In this document: in pieces, positions 42,713-52,000 of the stretch
Numbering within the stretch: the stretch's first letter is position 1
Layout of the letters: each line of letters starts with the position of its first letter
Source of the DNA: Streptomyces globosus
GTDB lineage: Bacteria > Actinomycetota > Actinomycetes > Streptomycetales > Streptomycetaceae
NCBI RefSeq assembly: GCF_003325375.1
Contig: NZ_CP030862.1
Location: 3,227,501-3,291,500, forward strand
DNA length: 64,000 nt
Direction of reading: 5' to 3'
Translations under genes and position numbers: made by a program
The notes under the pieces: model-generated
Database searches by the model: none
Told to the model about the DNA's origin: nothing
What the model saw: the letters and a program-made list of their open reading frames with translations, nothing else

Positions 42713-43993
42713 TCAGAAGCGGGCGCTCCGCACCGGGCCCGTGAAGCCGGCGGGGAGGCGGGGGCCGGTGAGCCAGAGGGCGGCCGCACCCGTCGTGAAG
42801 CGGGCGAAGGCCGGGTCGCCGTCGTCGGGGGCGCCGTCCTCCCGGTCCGAGGCCGACGGGTCGTCGGACGGGTCGGCCGCGACGACGTCCCGGGCGATGT
42901 CCTCCTCGGGCCGGTCGTCGGCGGGCCCGCGGCCGTCCGGGCCGAGCTGCGCACCCCACGGCTCCGTCCCGAACTGCCGTTGCAGGGCGGTGAAGTCCGC
43001 GGGGACCCCGTCCGGTTCGGTCCAGGAGCCGGCGTGCTCGTACAGCACCTGGCCGGGAACCCGCTCGCGCAGCCCGCCGAGCACCTCTTCGCCGTGGGCG
43101 GCGAGGTCGTACGCCACCACGACGGTGTCGGTGCGGCCGGGAGCGTACGGCTCCAGCGGCACGCCGAGGACCTCCGCGGCGGCCAGTGCGAGGATGCGGT
43201 CGGAGCGGCCCGGCAGTGCGCTCACGGCGGCGGGCCGGACGCCGGCGGCGCCGAGCGCGGCCGCGAGGCGGTCGAGGCCGCGCCGGCAGCCGGCGTGGCT
43301 GTCGCCGAGGTAGCCGTAGCGGCCGGCCATGACGCCGAAGCCGTACGGGGAGAGCGTGCCCAGCAGCGTGCCGGTCAGGGCGAACTGCCAGCCGCGCAGG
43401 TCCCCGCCGTCCAGCGGCGAGAACCCGGCGACGGCCTCGGCGCGGCCGGCCATCCGCCGCAGCCGGGCGTGGGCCCACCCCCACCCGCTGTCCGGGGGAT
43501 CCGGCAGGCGCGCGATGCGGTCGAGGGCGGTGGCCGCATCGCCGGCGAGCAGCGTGTTGAAGGCCAGCAGGTAGCGGCCCGGCCAGGGCTCCAGCATGCC
43601 CTCGTGCCGCAGCAGGACCTCCACCGCCTCGGCGTGCCGGTCGTCGGCCTCCAGCGCGGTGGCCAGCGTGTACAGCACGGGGCGGACGTCGGGGGCCAGG
43701 CGCAGGGCCTCCCGGAGCGCCGGGACGGCGAGGAAGGCGATCCCCCGCTCGGTGCACCGGCGGCCGAAGTCGTAGAGGGACCGGGGGCCGACGGGCCGGC
43801 GGGCGACCTCCGCGGCTGCGCCGGCCAGGTCGTCGTAGCCGACGGCCGCGGCCAGGGCGCCGACCTGCCCGGCAAGGGCGGGGAGGGGTTCGGTGGCGGC
43901 GAGGGGCCGGAGGGCGCGGACCGCTGCGGGTATGTCGCCGGCGGCCGTCAGGCGCCGTACGTCGTCGAATGCGTTCGTCATCGCGTTGATCAT
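42713..43993 (-). CDS. TPR-like protein of unknown function
   Basis: 426 residues. The first half is helical-repeat-like (AVRALRPLAATEPLPALAGQV, ALRLAPDVRPVLYTLATALEADDRHAEAVEVLLRHEGML), which fits tetratricopeptide repeats. The second half includes a possible Rossmann-like segment (ILALAAAEVLGVPLEPYAPGRTDTVVVAYDLA) and an acidic Asp/Glu-rich tail. There is no signal peptide. ATG 43993 is used; ATG 43981 is an alternative. Function unknown. It is divergent from the PadR gene, whose operator is 110-130 bases away. Confidence 0.65.
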   Translation of the reverse strand: MINAMTNAFDDVRRLTAAGDIPAAVRALRPLAATEPLPALAGQVGALAAAVGYDDLAGAAAEVARRPVGPRSLYDFGRRCTERGIAFLAVPALREALRLAPDVRPVLYTLATALEADDRHAEAVEVLLRHEGMLEPWPGRYLLAFNTLLAGDAATALDRIARLPDPPDSGWGWAHARLRRMAGRAEAVAGFSPLDGGDLRGWQFALTGTLLGTLSPYGFGVMAGRYGYLGDSHAGCRRGLDRLAAALGAAGVRPAAVSALPGRSDRILALAAAEVLGVPLEPYAPGRTDTVVVAYDLAAHGEEVLGGLRERVPGQVLYEHAGSWTEPDGVPADFTALQRQFGTEPWGAQLGPDGRGPADDRPEEDIARDVVAADPSDDPSASDREDGAPDDGDPAFARFTTGAAALWLTGPRLPAGFTGPVRSARF

Positions 43994-44101
43994 CCGCAGG
44001 GGGCCTGCGGCTCGGCAACGCCTTTTCCCGCGCCCGGACCGCAGCCGCCCGCGCCCCGTCCGCGCCGGTGAGTGAGGCGTGTCTCACCGGGCGGACCTTG
44101 C

Positions 44102-44121
44102 CTATGCAACTCGTTGCATAG
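44102..44121. promoter_or_regulatory. PadR operator (perfect palindrome)
   Basis: CTATGCAAC-TC-GTTGCATAG is a perfect 9-bp inverted repeat with a two-base centre, lying 14 bases before the PadR ATG. ATGCAAC/GTTGCAT arms are the type bound by PadR-family repressors. It should mediate autoregulation and possibly control of the acyl-CoA dehydrogenase downstream. Confidence 0.75.
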
Positions 44122-44134
44122 AAAGATCGGCGGC

Positions 44135-44701
44135 ATGGCGCTCGAACACGCGATCCTCGTCTCGCTCCTGGAGAAGCCCGGCTCCGGCTACGAGCTGGCC
44201 CGCCGGTTCGAGCGGTCCATCGGGTACTTCTGGACGGCCACGCACCAGCAGATCTACCGCGTCCTCAAGCGCATGGAGGCCGACGGCCTGCTCGCCGTGC
44301 GCGAGGTGCCCCAGCAGGGCCGGCCGGACAAGAAGGAGTACTCCGTCGCCGCGCCGGGCCGGGCGCTTCTCTCCGCCTGGCTGCACGAGCCCATCGAGCC
44401 GGAGAGCCTGCGCCACGACCTCGCCGTCAAGATCCGCGGCGCCGCGTTCGACGACCCGGCCGCCCTGGTCCGCGAGGTCGAACGCCACCGCGCCGTGCAC
44501 GGCGACCGGCTCGCGCACTACCTCGCCGGCGAGCTGCGCGACTTCACCGGGCCCGGCGCCCCGACCCCGCTCGACGCCGGGCAGGAGCTCCAGCACGTCG
44601 TCCTGCGCGGCGGGATCGCGTACGAGCGGATGACGATCGCCTGGCTCGACGACGTCCTCGCCACGCTCCACCGGCTCGCCGGGGCCCCGCCCGCCGGCTG
44701 A
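44135..44701 (+). CDS. PadR-family transcriptional regulator
   Basis: 188 residues from the ATG at 44135. The winged helix is LEHAILVSLLEKPGSGYELARRF and QIYRVLKRMEADGLL, with VPQQGRPDKKEYSV in the wing. The C-terminal Vir-type helices (AALVREVERHRAVHG) mediate dimerisation. The perfect palindrome just upstream is its likely operator. An acyl-CoA dehydrogenase gene starts 101 bases downstream on the same strand, so the regulator probably senses an acyl or phenolic compound that this enzyme handles. The start is supported by agreement with PadR N-termini. Confidence 0.9.
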   Translation: MALEHAILVSLLEKPGSGYELARRFERSIGYFWTATHQQIYRVLKRMEADGLLAVREVPQQGRPDKKEYSVAAPGRALLSAWLHEPIEPESLRHDLAVKIRGAAFDDPAALVREVERHRAVHGDRLAHYLAGELRDFTGPGAPTPLDAGQELQHVVLRGGIAYERMTIAWLDDVLATLHRLAGAPPAG

Positions 44702-44802
44702 GCCGGCTCCTCCCGCGGCGCGGGCCGCGACCGCGGGCCCCCGCACCGAAACGCCCCAGGCCTCAGGCCTTCGACCCACGACCCCTCGGAAGGTGACCCT
44801 CC

Positions 44803-46527
44803 ATGGCCGACCCGCTGCTGTTCCACCCGAACACCTACGACCCGGCGCACTTCGACCCCGAGACCCGCAGGCTGCTGCGCGCCACGGTGGACTGGTTCGA
44901 GGCCCGCGGCAAGCGCAAGCTGATCGAGGACTACCGCGACCGCGCCTGGCTGGCCGACTTCCTCGCGTTCGCCGCGAAGGAGGGCCTCTTCGCCACCTTC
45001 CTCACCCCGGCCTCGGCCGCCGGCGCGGACGAGCCGGACAAGCGCTGGGACACCGCCCGCATCGCCGCCCTGAACGAGATCTTCGGCTTCTACGGGCTCG
45101 ACTACTGGTACGCCTGGCAGGTCACCATCCTCGGCCTCGGCCCGGTCTGGCAGAGCGGCAACGCCGCCGCCCGCGCCCGCGCCGCCGAACTCCTCGCCCA
45201 GGGCGAGGTGTTCGCGTTCGGCCTGTCCGAGAGGACCCATGGCGCCGACATCTACTCCACCGACATGCTGCTGGAGCCGGACGGCAGCGGCGGCTTCCGC
45301 GCCACCGGCTCCAAGTACTACATCGGCAACGGCAACGCCGCCGGACTCGTCTCCGTCTTCGGCCGCCGCACCGACATGGAGGGCCCGGACGCGTACGTCT
45401 TCTTCGCCGCCGACAGCCGCCACCCCGCCTACCACCTGGTCAAGAACGTCGTCGACTCCTCCAAGTTCGTCAGCGAGTTCCGCCTGGAGGACTACCCGGT
45501 GGCCGCCGAGGACGTCCTGCACACCGGCCGCGCCGCCTTCGACGCCGCCCTCAACACCGTCAACGTCGGCAAGTTCAACCTCTGCACCGCCTCCATCGGC
45601 ATCTGCGAGCACGCGATGTACGAGGCCGTCACCCACGCCCACAACCGCATCCTGTACGGCCGCCCCGTCACCGCGTTCCCGCACGTGCGGCGCGAGCTGG
45701 CCGACGCGTACGTGCGCCTCGTCGGGATGAAGCTGTTCAGCGACCGCGCCGTCGACTACTTCCGCACCGCCGGCCCCGACGACCGCCGCTACCTGCTCTT
45801 CAACCCGATGACGAAGATGAAGGTGACCACCGAGGGCGAGAAGGTCATCGACCTGATGTGGGACGTCATCGCCGCCAAGGGCTTCGAGAAGGACAACTAC
45901 TTCGCGCAGGCGGCCGTCGAGATCCGCAGCCTCCCGAAGCTGGAGGGCACCGTCCACGTCAACCTCGCGCTGATCCTGAAGTTCATGCGCAACCACCTGC
46001 TGGAGCCTGCCGAGTACCCGGCCGTGCCGACCCGCCTCGACGCGGCCGACGACGACTTCCTGTTCCGGCAGGGCCCCGCCCGCGGCCTCGGCTCCGTCCG
46101 CTTCCACGACTGGCGGCCCGCCTTCGACGCGTACGCCGAGCTGCCGAACGTGGCCCGCTTCCGCGAACAGGCCGACGCCCTCTGCGAGTTCGTCGCCGCC
46201 AACGCCCCCGACGAGCAGCAGAGCCGAGACCTCGACTTCCTGCTCTCCGTGGGCCAGCTGTTCGCGCTCGTCGTGCACGCCCAGCTGATCCTGGAGCAGG
46301 CGCGCCTCACGGGGCTGGACGAGTCCGTCCTCGACGAGCTCTTCTCCGTCCTCGTCCGCGACTTCTCCGGCCACGCCGTCGAGCTCCACGGCAAGGACTC
46401 GGCGACCGGTGCGCAGCAGGCCTGGGCGCTCGCCGCGGTCCGCCGCCCGGTCGCCGACGCCGAGCGCTCGGCCAGGGTCTGGGAGCGCGTCGAGGCCCTG
46501 TCCGGCACGTACGAGATGGCTCCCTAG
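44803..46527 (+). CDS. Acyl-CoA dehydrogenase/oxidase-like enzyme (long form)
   Basis: 574 residues, much longer than the usual 380-400. The ACAD core shows FGLSERTHGADIYSTDM (FAD and substrate contacts), FRATGSKYYIGNGN and NVGKFNLCTASIGICEHAM, then a helical part with RRELADAYVRLVG and an added C-terminal helical region (about 450-574) as in AidB or acyl-CoA oxidases. The catalytic Glu could not be assigned. It probably oxidises an acyl-CoA with FAD. Position after PadR suggests control by that repressor. GGAAGG precedes the ATG. Confidence 0.8.
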   Translation: MADPLLFHPNTYDPAHFDPETRRLLRATVDWFEARGKRKLIEDYRDRAWLADFLAFAAKEGLFATFLTPASAAGADEPDKRWDTARIAALNEIFGFYGLDYWYAWQVTILGLGPVWQSGNAAARARAAELLAQGEVFAFGLSERTHGADIYSTDMLLEPDGSGGFRATGSKYYIGNGNAAGLVSVFGRRTDMEGPDAYVFFAADSRHPAYHLVKNVVDSSKFVSEFRLEDYPVAAEDVLHTGRAAFDAALNTVNVGKFNLCTASIGICEHAMYEAVTHAHNRILYGRPVTAFPHVRRELADAYVRLVGMKLFSDRAVDYFRTAGPDDRRYLLFNPMTKMKVTTEGEKVIDLMWDVIAAKGFEKDNYFAQAAVEIRSLPKLEGTVHVNLALILKFMRNHLLEPAEYPAVPTRLDAADDDFLFRQGPARGLGSVRFHDWRPAFDAYAELPNVARFREQADALCEFVAANAPDEQQSRDLDFLLSVGQLFALVVHAQLILEQARLTGLDESVLDELFSVLVRDFSGHAVELHGKDSATGAQQAWALAAVRRPVADAERSARVWERVEALSGTYEMAP

Positions 46528-46538
46528 CAGCCGCTCCC

Positions 46539-46578
46539 CGACGCGCCCGTCCCGACCGGCTACCCGGCGGGCGCGTCG
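46539..46578. terminator. Hairpin overlapping the end of the sortase gene
   Basis: CGACGCGCCCG (46539-46549) pairs with CGGGCGCGTCG (46568-46578) over an 18-base loop. It lies between the convergent dehydrogenase and sortase genes, and the right arm is inside the last codons of the sortase. Confidence 0.45.
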
Positions 46579-47300
46579 GCCGGGGCGGTGCGGCGGAGCA
46601 CGCCGACCTTGTCGATGCGGTGCTCCGGGTTGCCGAGGGGGTCGCGCCAGAAGTTGCCCGCCGCGTCGTCCTCGGGCGTCGCGCACGTCGAGATCGTGAT
46701 CATGGCCTGGGTGGGAGCCCGGCCGGGCGCACCCGGGACCGCCGCGCGCTGCTCCGCGAGCGAGCGCTCGGACCGGAACGACGTGCTGCGCGTCGCGGTG
46801 ATCTCGTACGTGTACGTGACGCCGTCCAGCGTGACGTGCACCTCGGCACCCGGCTTCACGGAGGGCAGGTCGCGCAGCGGCCCGCCCGCGGACAGCCGGT
46901 GCGCGGTCACCAGGAAGTTCCCCACCTGCCCCGGCCCGACACCGCCGCGCTCCCCGTACGGGCTGGCGGCCACGCCGCGGTCCTGGATGCGGGTGCCGGG
47001 GGCGTCGTCGGTGGTCCCCTCGTACGGGACCACCCGCAGCCCGGATATCCCGACGGACGGGATACCCAGGACGGAGGCCTGCTTCGGCACGGCGGCCGAC
47101 ACGGACGGCGACGGCGTCGGCGTCGCCGCGACCGCCCCGGAGGCGGTCGGGAGGGAAGCCCCCGCTGCGGTGGCGGCACCGGCCCCGGCGGAGGACACGG
47201 CCGGGCGGGCCGCCGCATCCGGGCTGCAGGCGGCGAGCACCGCGGTGGCGGCACCGGCCACCAGGGCGGCTGCCGCGCGGGGCACGAAGATCAAGGTCAT
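46560..47300 (-). CDS. Lipoprotein-type class E/F sortase
   Basis: 246 residues. It begins with a signal peptide and lipobox-like LAAC (VAGAATAVLAACSP), so it is anchored as a lipoprotein rather than by a membrane helix. Sortase core: LVTAHRLSAGGPLRDL (catalytic His), ITISTCATPEDDAAGNFW (catalytic Cys), EHRIDKVGVL (catalytic Arg). Sortases cut a sorting signal and attach proteins to the wall or to each other. The substrate cannot be read here, and no LPxTG-type protein is adjacent. The ATG at 47300 is clear. Confidence 0.85.
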   Translation of the reverse strand: MTLIFVPRAAAALVAGAATAVLAACSPDAAARPAVSSAGAGAATAAGASLPTASGAVAATPTPSPSVSAAVPKQASVLGIPSVGISGLRVVPYEGTTDDAPGTRIQDRGVAASPYGERGGVGPGQVGNFLVTAHRLSAGGPLRDLPSVKPGAEVHVTLDGVTYTYEITATRSTSFRSERSLAEQRAAVPGAPGRAPTQAMITISTCATPEDDAAGNFWRDPLGNPEHRIDKVGVLRRTAPADAPAG

Positions 47301-47438
47301 GGGCTCGTCCGAGGGGGATCCGCCGGGCCGTGCGGGGTGGGGTGGCCCGGTTCGCCCGCAAGGGTGACATAGGGAGCACCCGGAACATAAGCCCCACCCC
47401 CTGTGACCTGGCCCGCCTGCCGGCTGCGGCAGGGGGAG

Positions 47439-49082
47439 TCAGCGGGTGAGGTGGTCCGCCAGGCCTTCCAGGCGCGGGCTGTCCAGGGCCTCGCGGTGGG
47501 AGAGGCTGTTGCGGGAGCGCCACAGGGTTCTCAGGCGGTCCGCCTCGGGCTGGCTCAGGCGGGCGTCCCCCTGGATGTGGGCCCGCCACATGTCGCCCAG
47601 CTCCATCCCGGCCAGGGCCGCTGCCGACCCGGGGGCGGCGGCCGTGCCGGGGCGCGGGCCGGGCACGCCGTCGCGGCGGGGGCCGTACCGGGCGGCCAGA
47701 TCCGGCAGCGGCAGGCGTGAGCGGCTGCGGATGACCTCCGTGAACGCCTCCCGCGCCTCGTCGAGCAGCGGCAGCAGCGCGGTGTTCTGCGCAAGCCATA
47801 TCCGGGTGCGCACGCCGTGCTCCCACTCCCAGTCCCACACCGGCGCTCCCGTCTCCTGCGTACGCGGATCCCGGCGGGCCGCCGCGCCCGGCCAGTGCCG
47901 CAGACGGCCGTCCCAGCGGTCGGCCAGGCCCCGGTCCCAGTGCTCGCGCAGGGCGCCGGCCGGTGCCGGGAGCGCCGCGCCCGGTGCGGGCCCCCGCGGC
48001 GCGGGCACCGTCCGGGCCGCGTCGTCCGGATCCGGGACGCCGGGCAGGAGGCCTTCGTCGCACAGGAGGCGGCGCAGCTGCGGCGGCAGCGTGTCAGGGC
48101 TGCCGTCCCACTCCGCGGCCAGCCGCTCCGCGAGGTCCAGGAACGGGCCGCACACCTCCACCACCGTGGCCTGCGCCACCGCCTCCAGCAGCTGGTGCCG
48201 GGCGGCCCGCCCCGCGGCGGGCGGCCGGGCCATCGCGACGACGGTCGCCGTGTCCAGCCGTCCGTGGACGCCCCACCACCAGTGGACGGCGACGTCGTCG
48301 CGGGCGACCTGCTCCGGCAGCTCCGCCGCGAGCCCCGACGGCCCGGCCAGGACGAGCAGGCGGGGCCGCCGCTCGGGCGGCAGGCCCGCCGCCTTCACCG
48401 CCGCCGCCAGCCGCCGCAGCAGCTCCGCCGCTGCCGCCGGCACGGGCTCGTGCCAGCCCCGGACCACGACCACCCGCGAGGCGGCGCCGGAGCCGTCCGT
48501 CAGCCGGTGCAGCAGCCCGTCCACGCCCGCCGCCGGGCCGCTGTCGGCGCCGGGCGCGGCGGCGCCCAGCTCCTTCAGGACCCGGTCGGCCAGGTCGTGG
48601 GCCGTCGGCCGCCCCCGCTCCGGGGCCCGCCCCGCCGCGGAGGGACCGGGCTCCCCGCCCCCCGCCGGGCCGTGTGCGGCCGGTGTATCCCGGCCCGCGG
48701 CCGACGCGGCATCGGAAGGGACCGGCCCGCCGCCCCGGGGGCCGACGCCGAAGGCGGACAGGCCGTCGTCGTAGTCCAGGACGGGAGCGGTGTCCGTCCA
48801 CGGGCCGCCCGGCGGCGGGGCCGCCGCGGCCGGAGGCCCGGGCAGCCCCGCCCCGCGCGGGGCGGCCGCGTCCGCCGGGCCCGGGGCCGGCAGGAGGACG
48901 AAGTCGCCCAGCTCGTGCAGGAGCTCGTCCAGCACCGCTGCCGCATCGGCGCCGCCCGCCGGAGTCCGCGGCAGCAGGCACAGGCAGCTGCGGCCCGCCC
49001 GCAGGTCCTCCAGCACCCGGCCCGTCCACAGCCGCACCCCCGGCAGGGAGGCGGCGGACACCGCGGAGGAGCCACGCCTCAC
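47439..49082 (-). CDS. HEPN-domain protein coupled to the large ATPase (candidate RNase effector)
   Basis: 547 residues from the GTG at 49082, which overlaps the ATPase stop as GTGA. The N-terminal ~80 residues (SLPGVRLWTGRVLEDLRAGRSCLCLLPRTP) and middle (VVVVRGWHEPVPAAAAELLRRL, RLLVLAGPSGLAAEL, VHWWWGVHG) look like a degenerate P-loop NTPase without a Walker A. The linker (about 80-185) is disordered. The C-terminus (about 440-547) is all-helical and contains RTLWRSRNSLSHREAL. R524-X4-H529 fits the RX4-6H catalytic motif of HEPN ribonucleases. Toxin or defence effector is inferred; the family assignment is mine from the motif. Confidence 0.65.
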   Translation of the reverse strand: MRRGSSAVSAASLPGVRLWTGRVLEDLRAGRSCLCLLPRTPAGGADAAAVLDELLHELGDFVLLPAPGPADAAAPRGAGLPGPPAAAAPPPGGPWTDTAPVLDYDDGLSAFGVGPRGGGPVPSDAASAAGRDTPAAHGPAGGGEPGPSAAGRAPERGRPTAHDLADRVLKELGAAAPGADSGPAAGVDGLLHRLTDGSGAASRVVVVRGWHEPVPAAAAELLRRLAAAVKAAGLPPERRPRLLVLAGPSGLAAELPEQVARDDVAVHWWWGVHGRLDTATVVAMARPPAAGRAARHQLLEAVAQATVVEVCGPFLDLAERLAAEWDGSPDTLPPQLRRLLCDEGLLPGVPDPDDAARTVPAPRGPAPGAALPAPAGALREHWDRGLADRWDGRLRHWPGAAARRDPRTQETGAPVWDWEWEHGVRTRIWLAQNTALLPLLDEAREAFTEVIRSRSRLPLPDLAARYGPRRDGVPGPRPGTAAAPGSAAALAGMELGDMWRAHIQGDARLSQPEADRLRTLWRSRNSLSHREALDSPRLEGLADHLTR

Positions 49083-52000
49083 GACGGGTCCGCCGCGGCC
49101 TGCAGGGCGCGGAAGGTGATCCGGTCCAGCGAGCAGCCGTCCGGCCCGTCGTCCAGGACGCCGGTGTCCGACAGCCGGCGCACCAGCGCATCGACCTGCC
49201 CGAGCGTCAGGCCCGTCACCGAGGCGATGTCGGCGTACGTACAGCCCTCGCCCGGCTCCACGTACGCCGCCCACTCGGCCAGCACCGCCACCACCCCGTC
49301 GTCCAGGCCGACGCGCGCCAGGTGGCTGCGCGCGAAGCCGGCCTGCCCGGTGAAGCCGCGGGCGTCCTCCAGCGCCGCCTCCAGCGTCGAGCCCTCCCGG
49401 GCGATGCGGTGCACCGTCCGCTCCAGCAGGTTCGGCCAGCCGCCGGTGAGCTCGATGACGCGGCGCCGCTTGTCCGGGGTGTCGAAGGGGCATTCGGGCC
49501 AGGCCCGCAGACTGTCCGCGTTCCACCGCTCCGGGTGCACCACCGCGGCGACGAACGTGTTCTGCCGGACGGGGACGTCCGGGTCCACCAGCAGCACCGC
49601 CGCCCGGTGCGGCAGCCCCTTCCCCGGGGTGGTGTGCGCGTGCAGCGCCTCCGCGCACACGGCCGCCTCGGCGGCCGGCCGGCCGCGCAGGTCGACGAGG
49701 AACACGCTCGGGCTGCCGGCCCCGCCGTCCTGCGCGATCGCCTCCGCCAGCGTGTCCGGGCCGGCCCTGCGGACGGCCAGCTCGCGCGCGTTCGCGTACG
49801 ACTCCACGGCCGCCTCGACGAGCGCCGGGCCGTGCGCCTCGGTCAGGCAGACCGCCGCCACGCCCGGCGCCGTCACCAGGCTCAGCTGGTGCTCCGTCAG
49901 CGGGCTGTAGCGGGCGATGCCCTCCCGGTCATGGCCGACGAACCGCCGGGAGAACCGCGGGTTGTAGTCGTACGGCAGGTCGAACTCCGTCTGCCGAAGC
50001 TCCAGTTCCAGGTCCTCGCGGGTGCCGAGCATGTTCACCACGTTCGGGCTGCGGACCGCGTACAGGCGCGGGTCGGCCAGCTGGATGAGCAGGCCGAGAC
50101 CCACCATCTCGTCCAGGTAGATCCGCACGTCGCTCGCCGTCAGCGAGCCGAACCCCACCTTCCAGTGCCTCTTCGCCGCGCTCAGCAGATCGTCGGCGTC
50201 GTACCCGCCCTGGAAGCCGTCCTCCTGGCTGCGCAGGGCGATGACCAGCGCCAGCACCCGGTAGCGGTCCTCCAGGTTGATGGTGATCCGCAGGCGCTCG
50301 GCGATGTGCCGGTGCACCTGCGCCGAGCCCGTCACGGCGCGCACGTCCTCGTCGGTGACCGTGATGGGCCACTGCGCCGACGCGAGGGACTTGCCGCGCA
50401 GGGCGGCGACCAGCCGCTCGCAGAAGATCTGCACCAGGCACGCCTGGTAGTTCGTCGCCGCGAGCACCCGCCACACCAGCTCCGGCCGCTCGAACCGGTA
50501 CCCGAACGCCGCCATCGGCTCCACCACCAGCCGCTGCGCCTCGGTCGGCTTCAACGTGCTGATCAGCACGTCCGGGCCGCCGTGCGTCAGCGGCACGTTC
50601 GACAGGTGCCGGAACCGCTGCACCTGGTGCAGACCCGCGAACACGATCTTGAACCGCCGGTCGGTGCGGTCCATCAGCCCCTTCAGCCGCAGCACGTTCG
50701 CGAACGTCGCCTCCCCGCCCCGCCCGCGCACCGCCTTCGAGTCCGCCGTAAGGAACGCGTCGGCCTCGTCCGCGAGGACCAGCACCCGGCGGTCCGCGTT
50801 CTCCTCCAGCCACCGCTCCACCCGGGCCAGCACCGCGTCCGGCGCCAGGTGGGCGGCCCGGTCGGCGCGCAGCACGCCGACCCGCTTGAGCTCCTCCTCC
50901 AGCACCGGCCAGATCCGCTCGGCCGGCTCCGCCTCGCCGACACCGCGGGCCTTGAGGTCGACGTAGATCGCCTTGCGGTCCGGCGTCCCGGGGAACGACG
51001 CCTGCACCTTGCGCAGCAGCGCCGACTTGCCCAACTGCCGCCCCCCGTACAGGAAGAGCGCGCCGAACCGGTCGGTGACCGTCGCGATCTCCTCCTGCCG
51101 GCCGTAGAACACCTCCGGCGGGACGAGCCCGGCCACGAACGGCGTGTACGGGTTGTACGCGGTCCACGGCAGCGTCACCCGCTGCGCCGCCCGGAACGAG
51201 CGCGGCGAGCGGGCCGCGACCCAGCCGAAGACGGCAGGGTCGATGACGAGCGCCCTCTGCGAGGCGGCCGTCCGGGCCCGAGCCGCCATCTCGCGGCGCC
51301 CCGCGAGCCCCAGCGGGTACAGGTAGATGATCAGGCAGGCGCCGGAGTCGGAGCTGTCGAGGAGTTCGAGCGGGCTGCGGCCGCGCTGCTCGTCGGAGAC
51401 GACCAGGATCGTGTACGAGGACGCCGCCGACCCGAGCGCGGCCACATATCCCGGAACGGTCTCGCTGGCGTGCGCCCGGGCGGTGAGCCGGAGCACGCCG
51501 CGCACCTCGTGCTGGTGGTCGCGGACCGGGGTCGCCTGGCATTCCAGGCCGATGACCCGCAGCACGGACGGCACGTGCCGCTGCCACTCCGAGCCGCGGG
51601 TCGCGGGCCGGCACAGCGCGTCCCAGGACTCCAGGCCGCTGCGCGCGCCTTCGGTCAGCGGCTGCCCCGCCAGGTAGAACTCCGCCCACGGGCGCGCCGA
51701 GTAGCCCTGCGAGCCGGACGCCTTGCGGACGCCGGCCAGCTCGATGCCCGCGGTGAACCGCTCCAGCTCGGCGCCCGAGTCGGTGGCGCTCCAGTCGGGG
51801 AGCGGTTTGCCCTCGCGCAGCAGCGACAGGCACTCCTCCGCGGTCACCGTGTCCCGGTTGTCGAGGAGCGAGGTGACCCGGCGCCTGTCCTGCGCGGACG
51901 GGTCGAGCAGCGCGAGCGCCTCGCGGAGCCGCCGCACGTACTCGTCGACCTGCGTGCGGATCTCGGACTCCAGGATCCGGATGCCGGCCGCGGCATGGCC

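Noticed and set aside
44803..46527. The convergent long open frame on the minus strand as a separate gene
   Set aside because: The ACAD frame has far better codon bias and motifs; the other has low-complexity Val/Glu/Gly composition.
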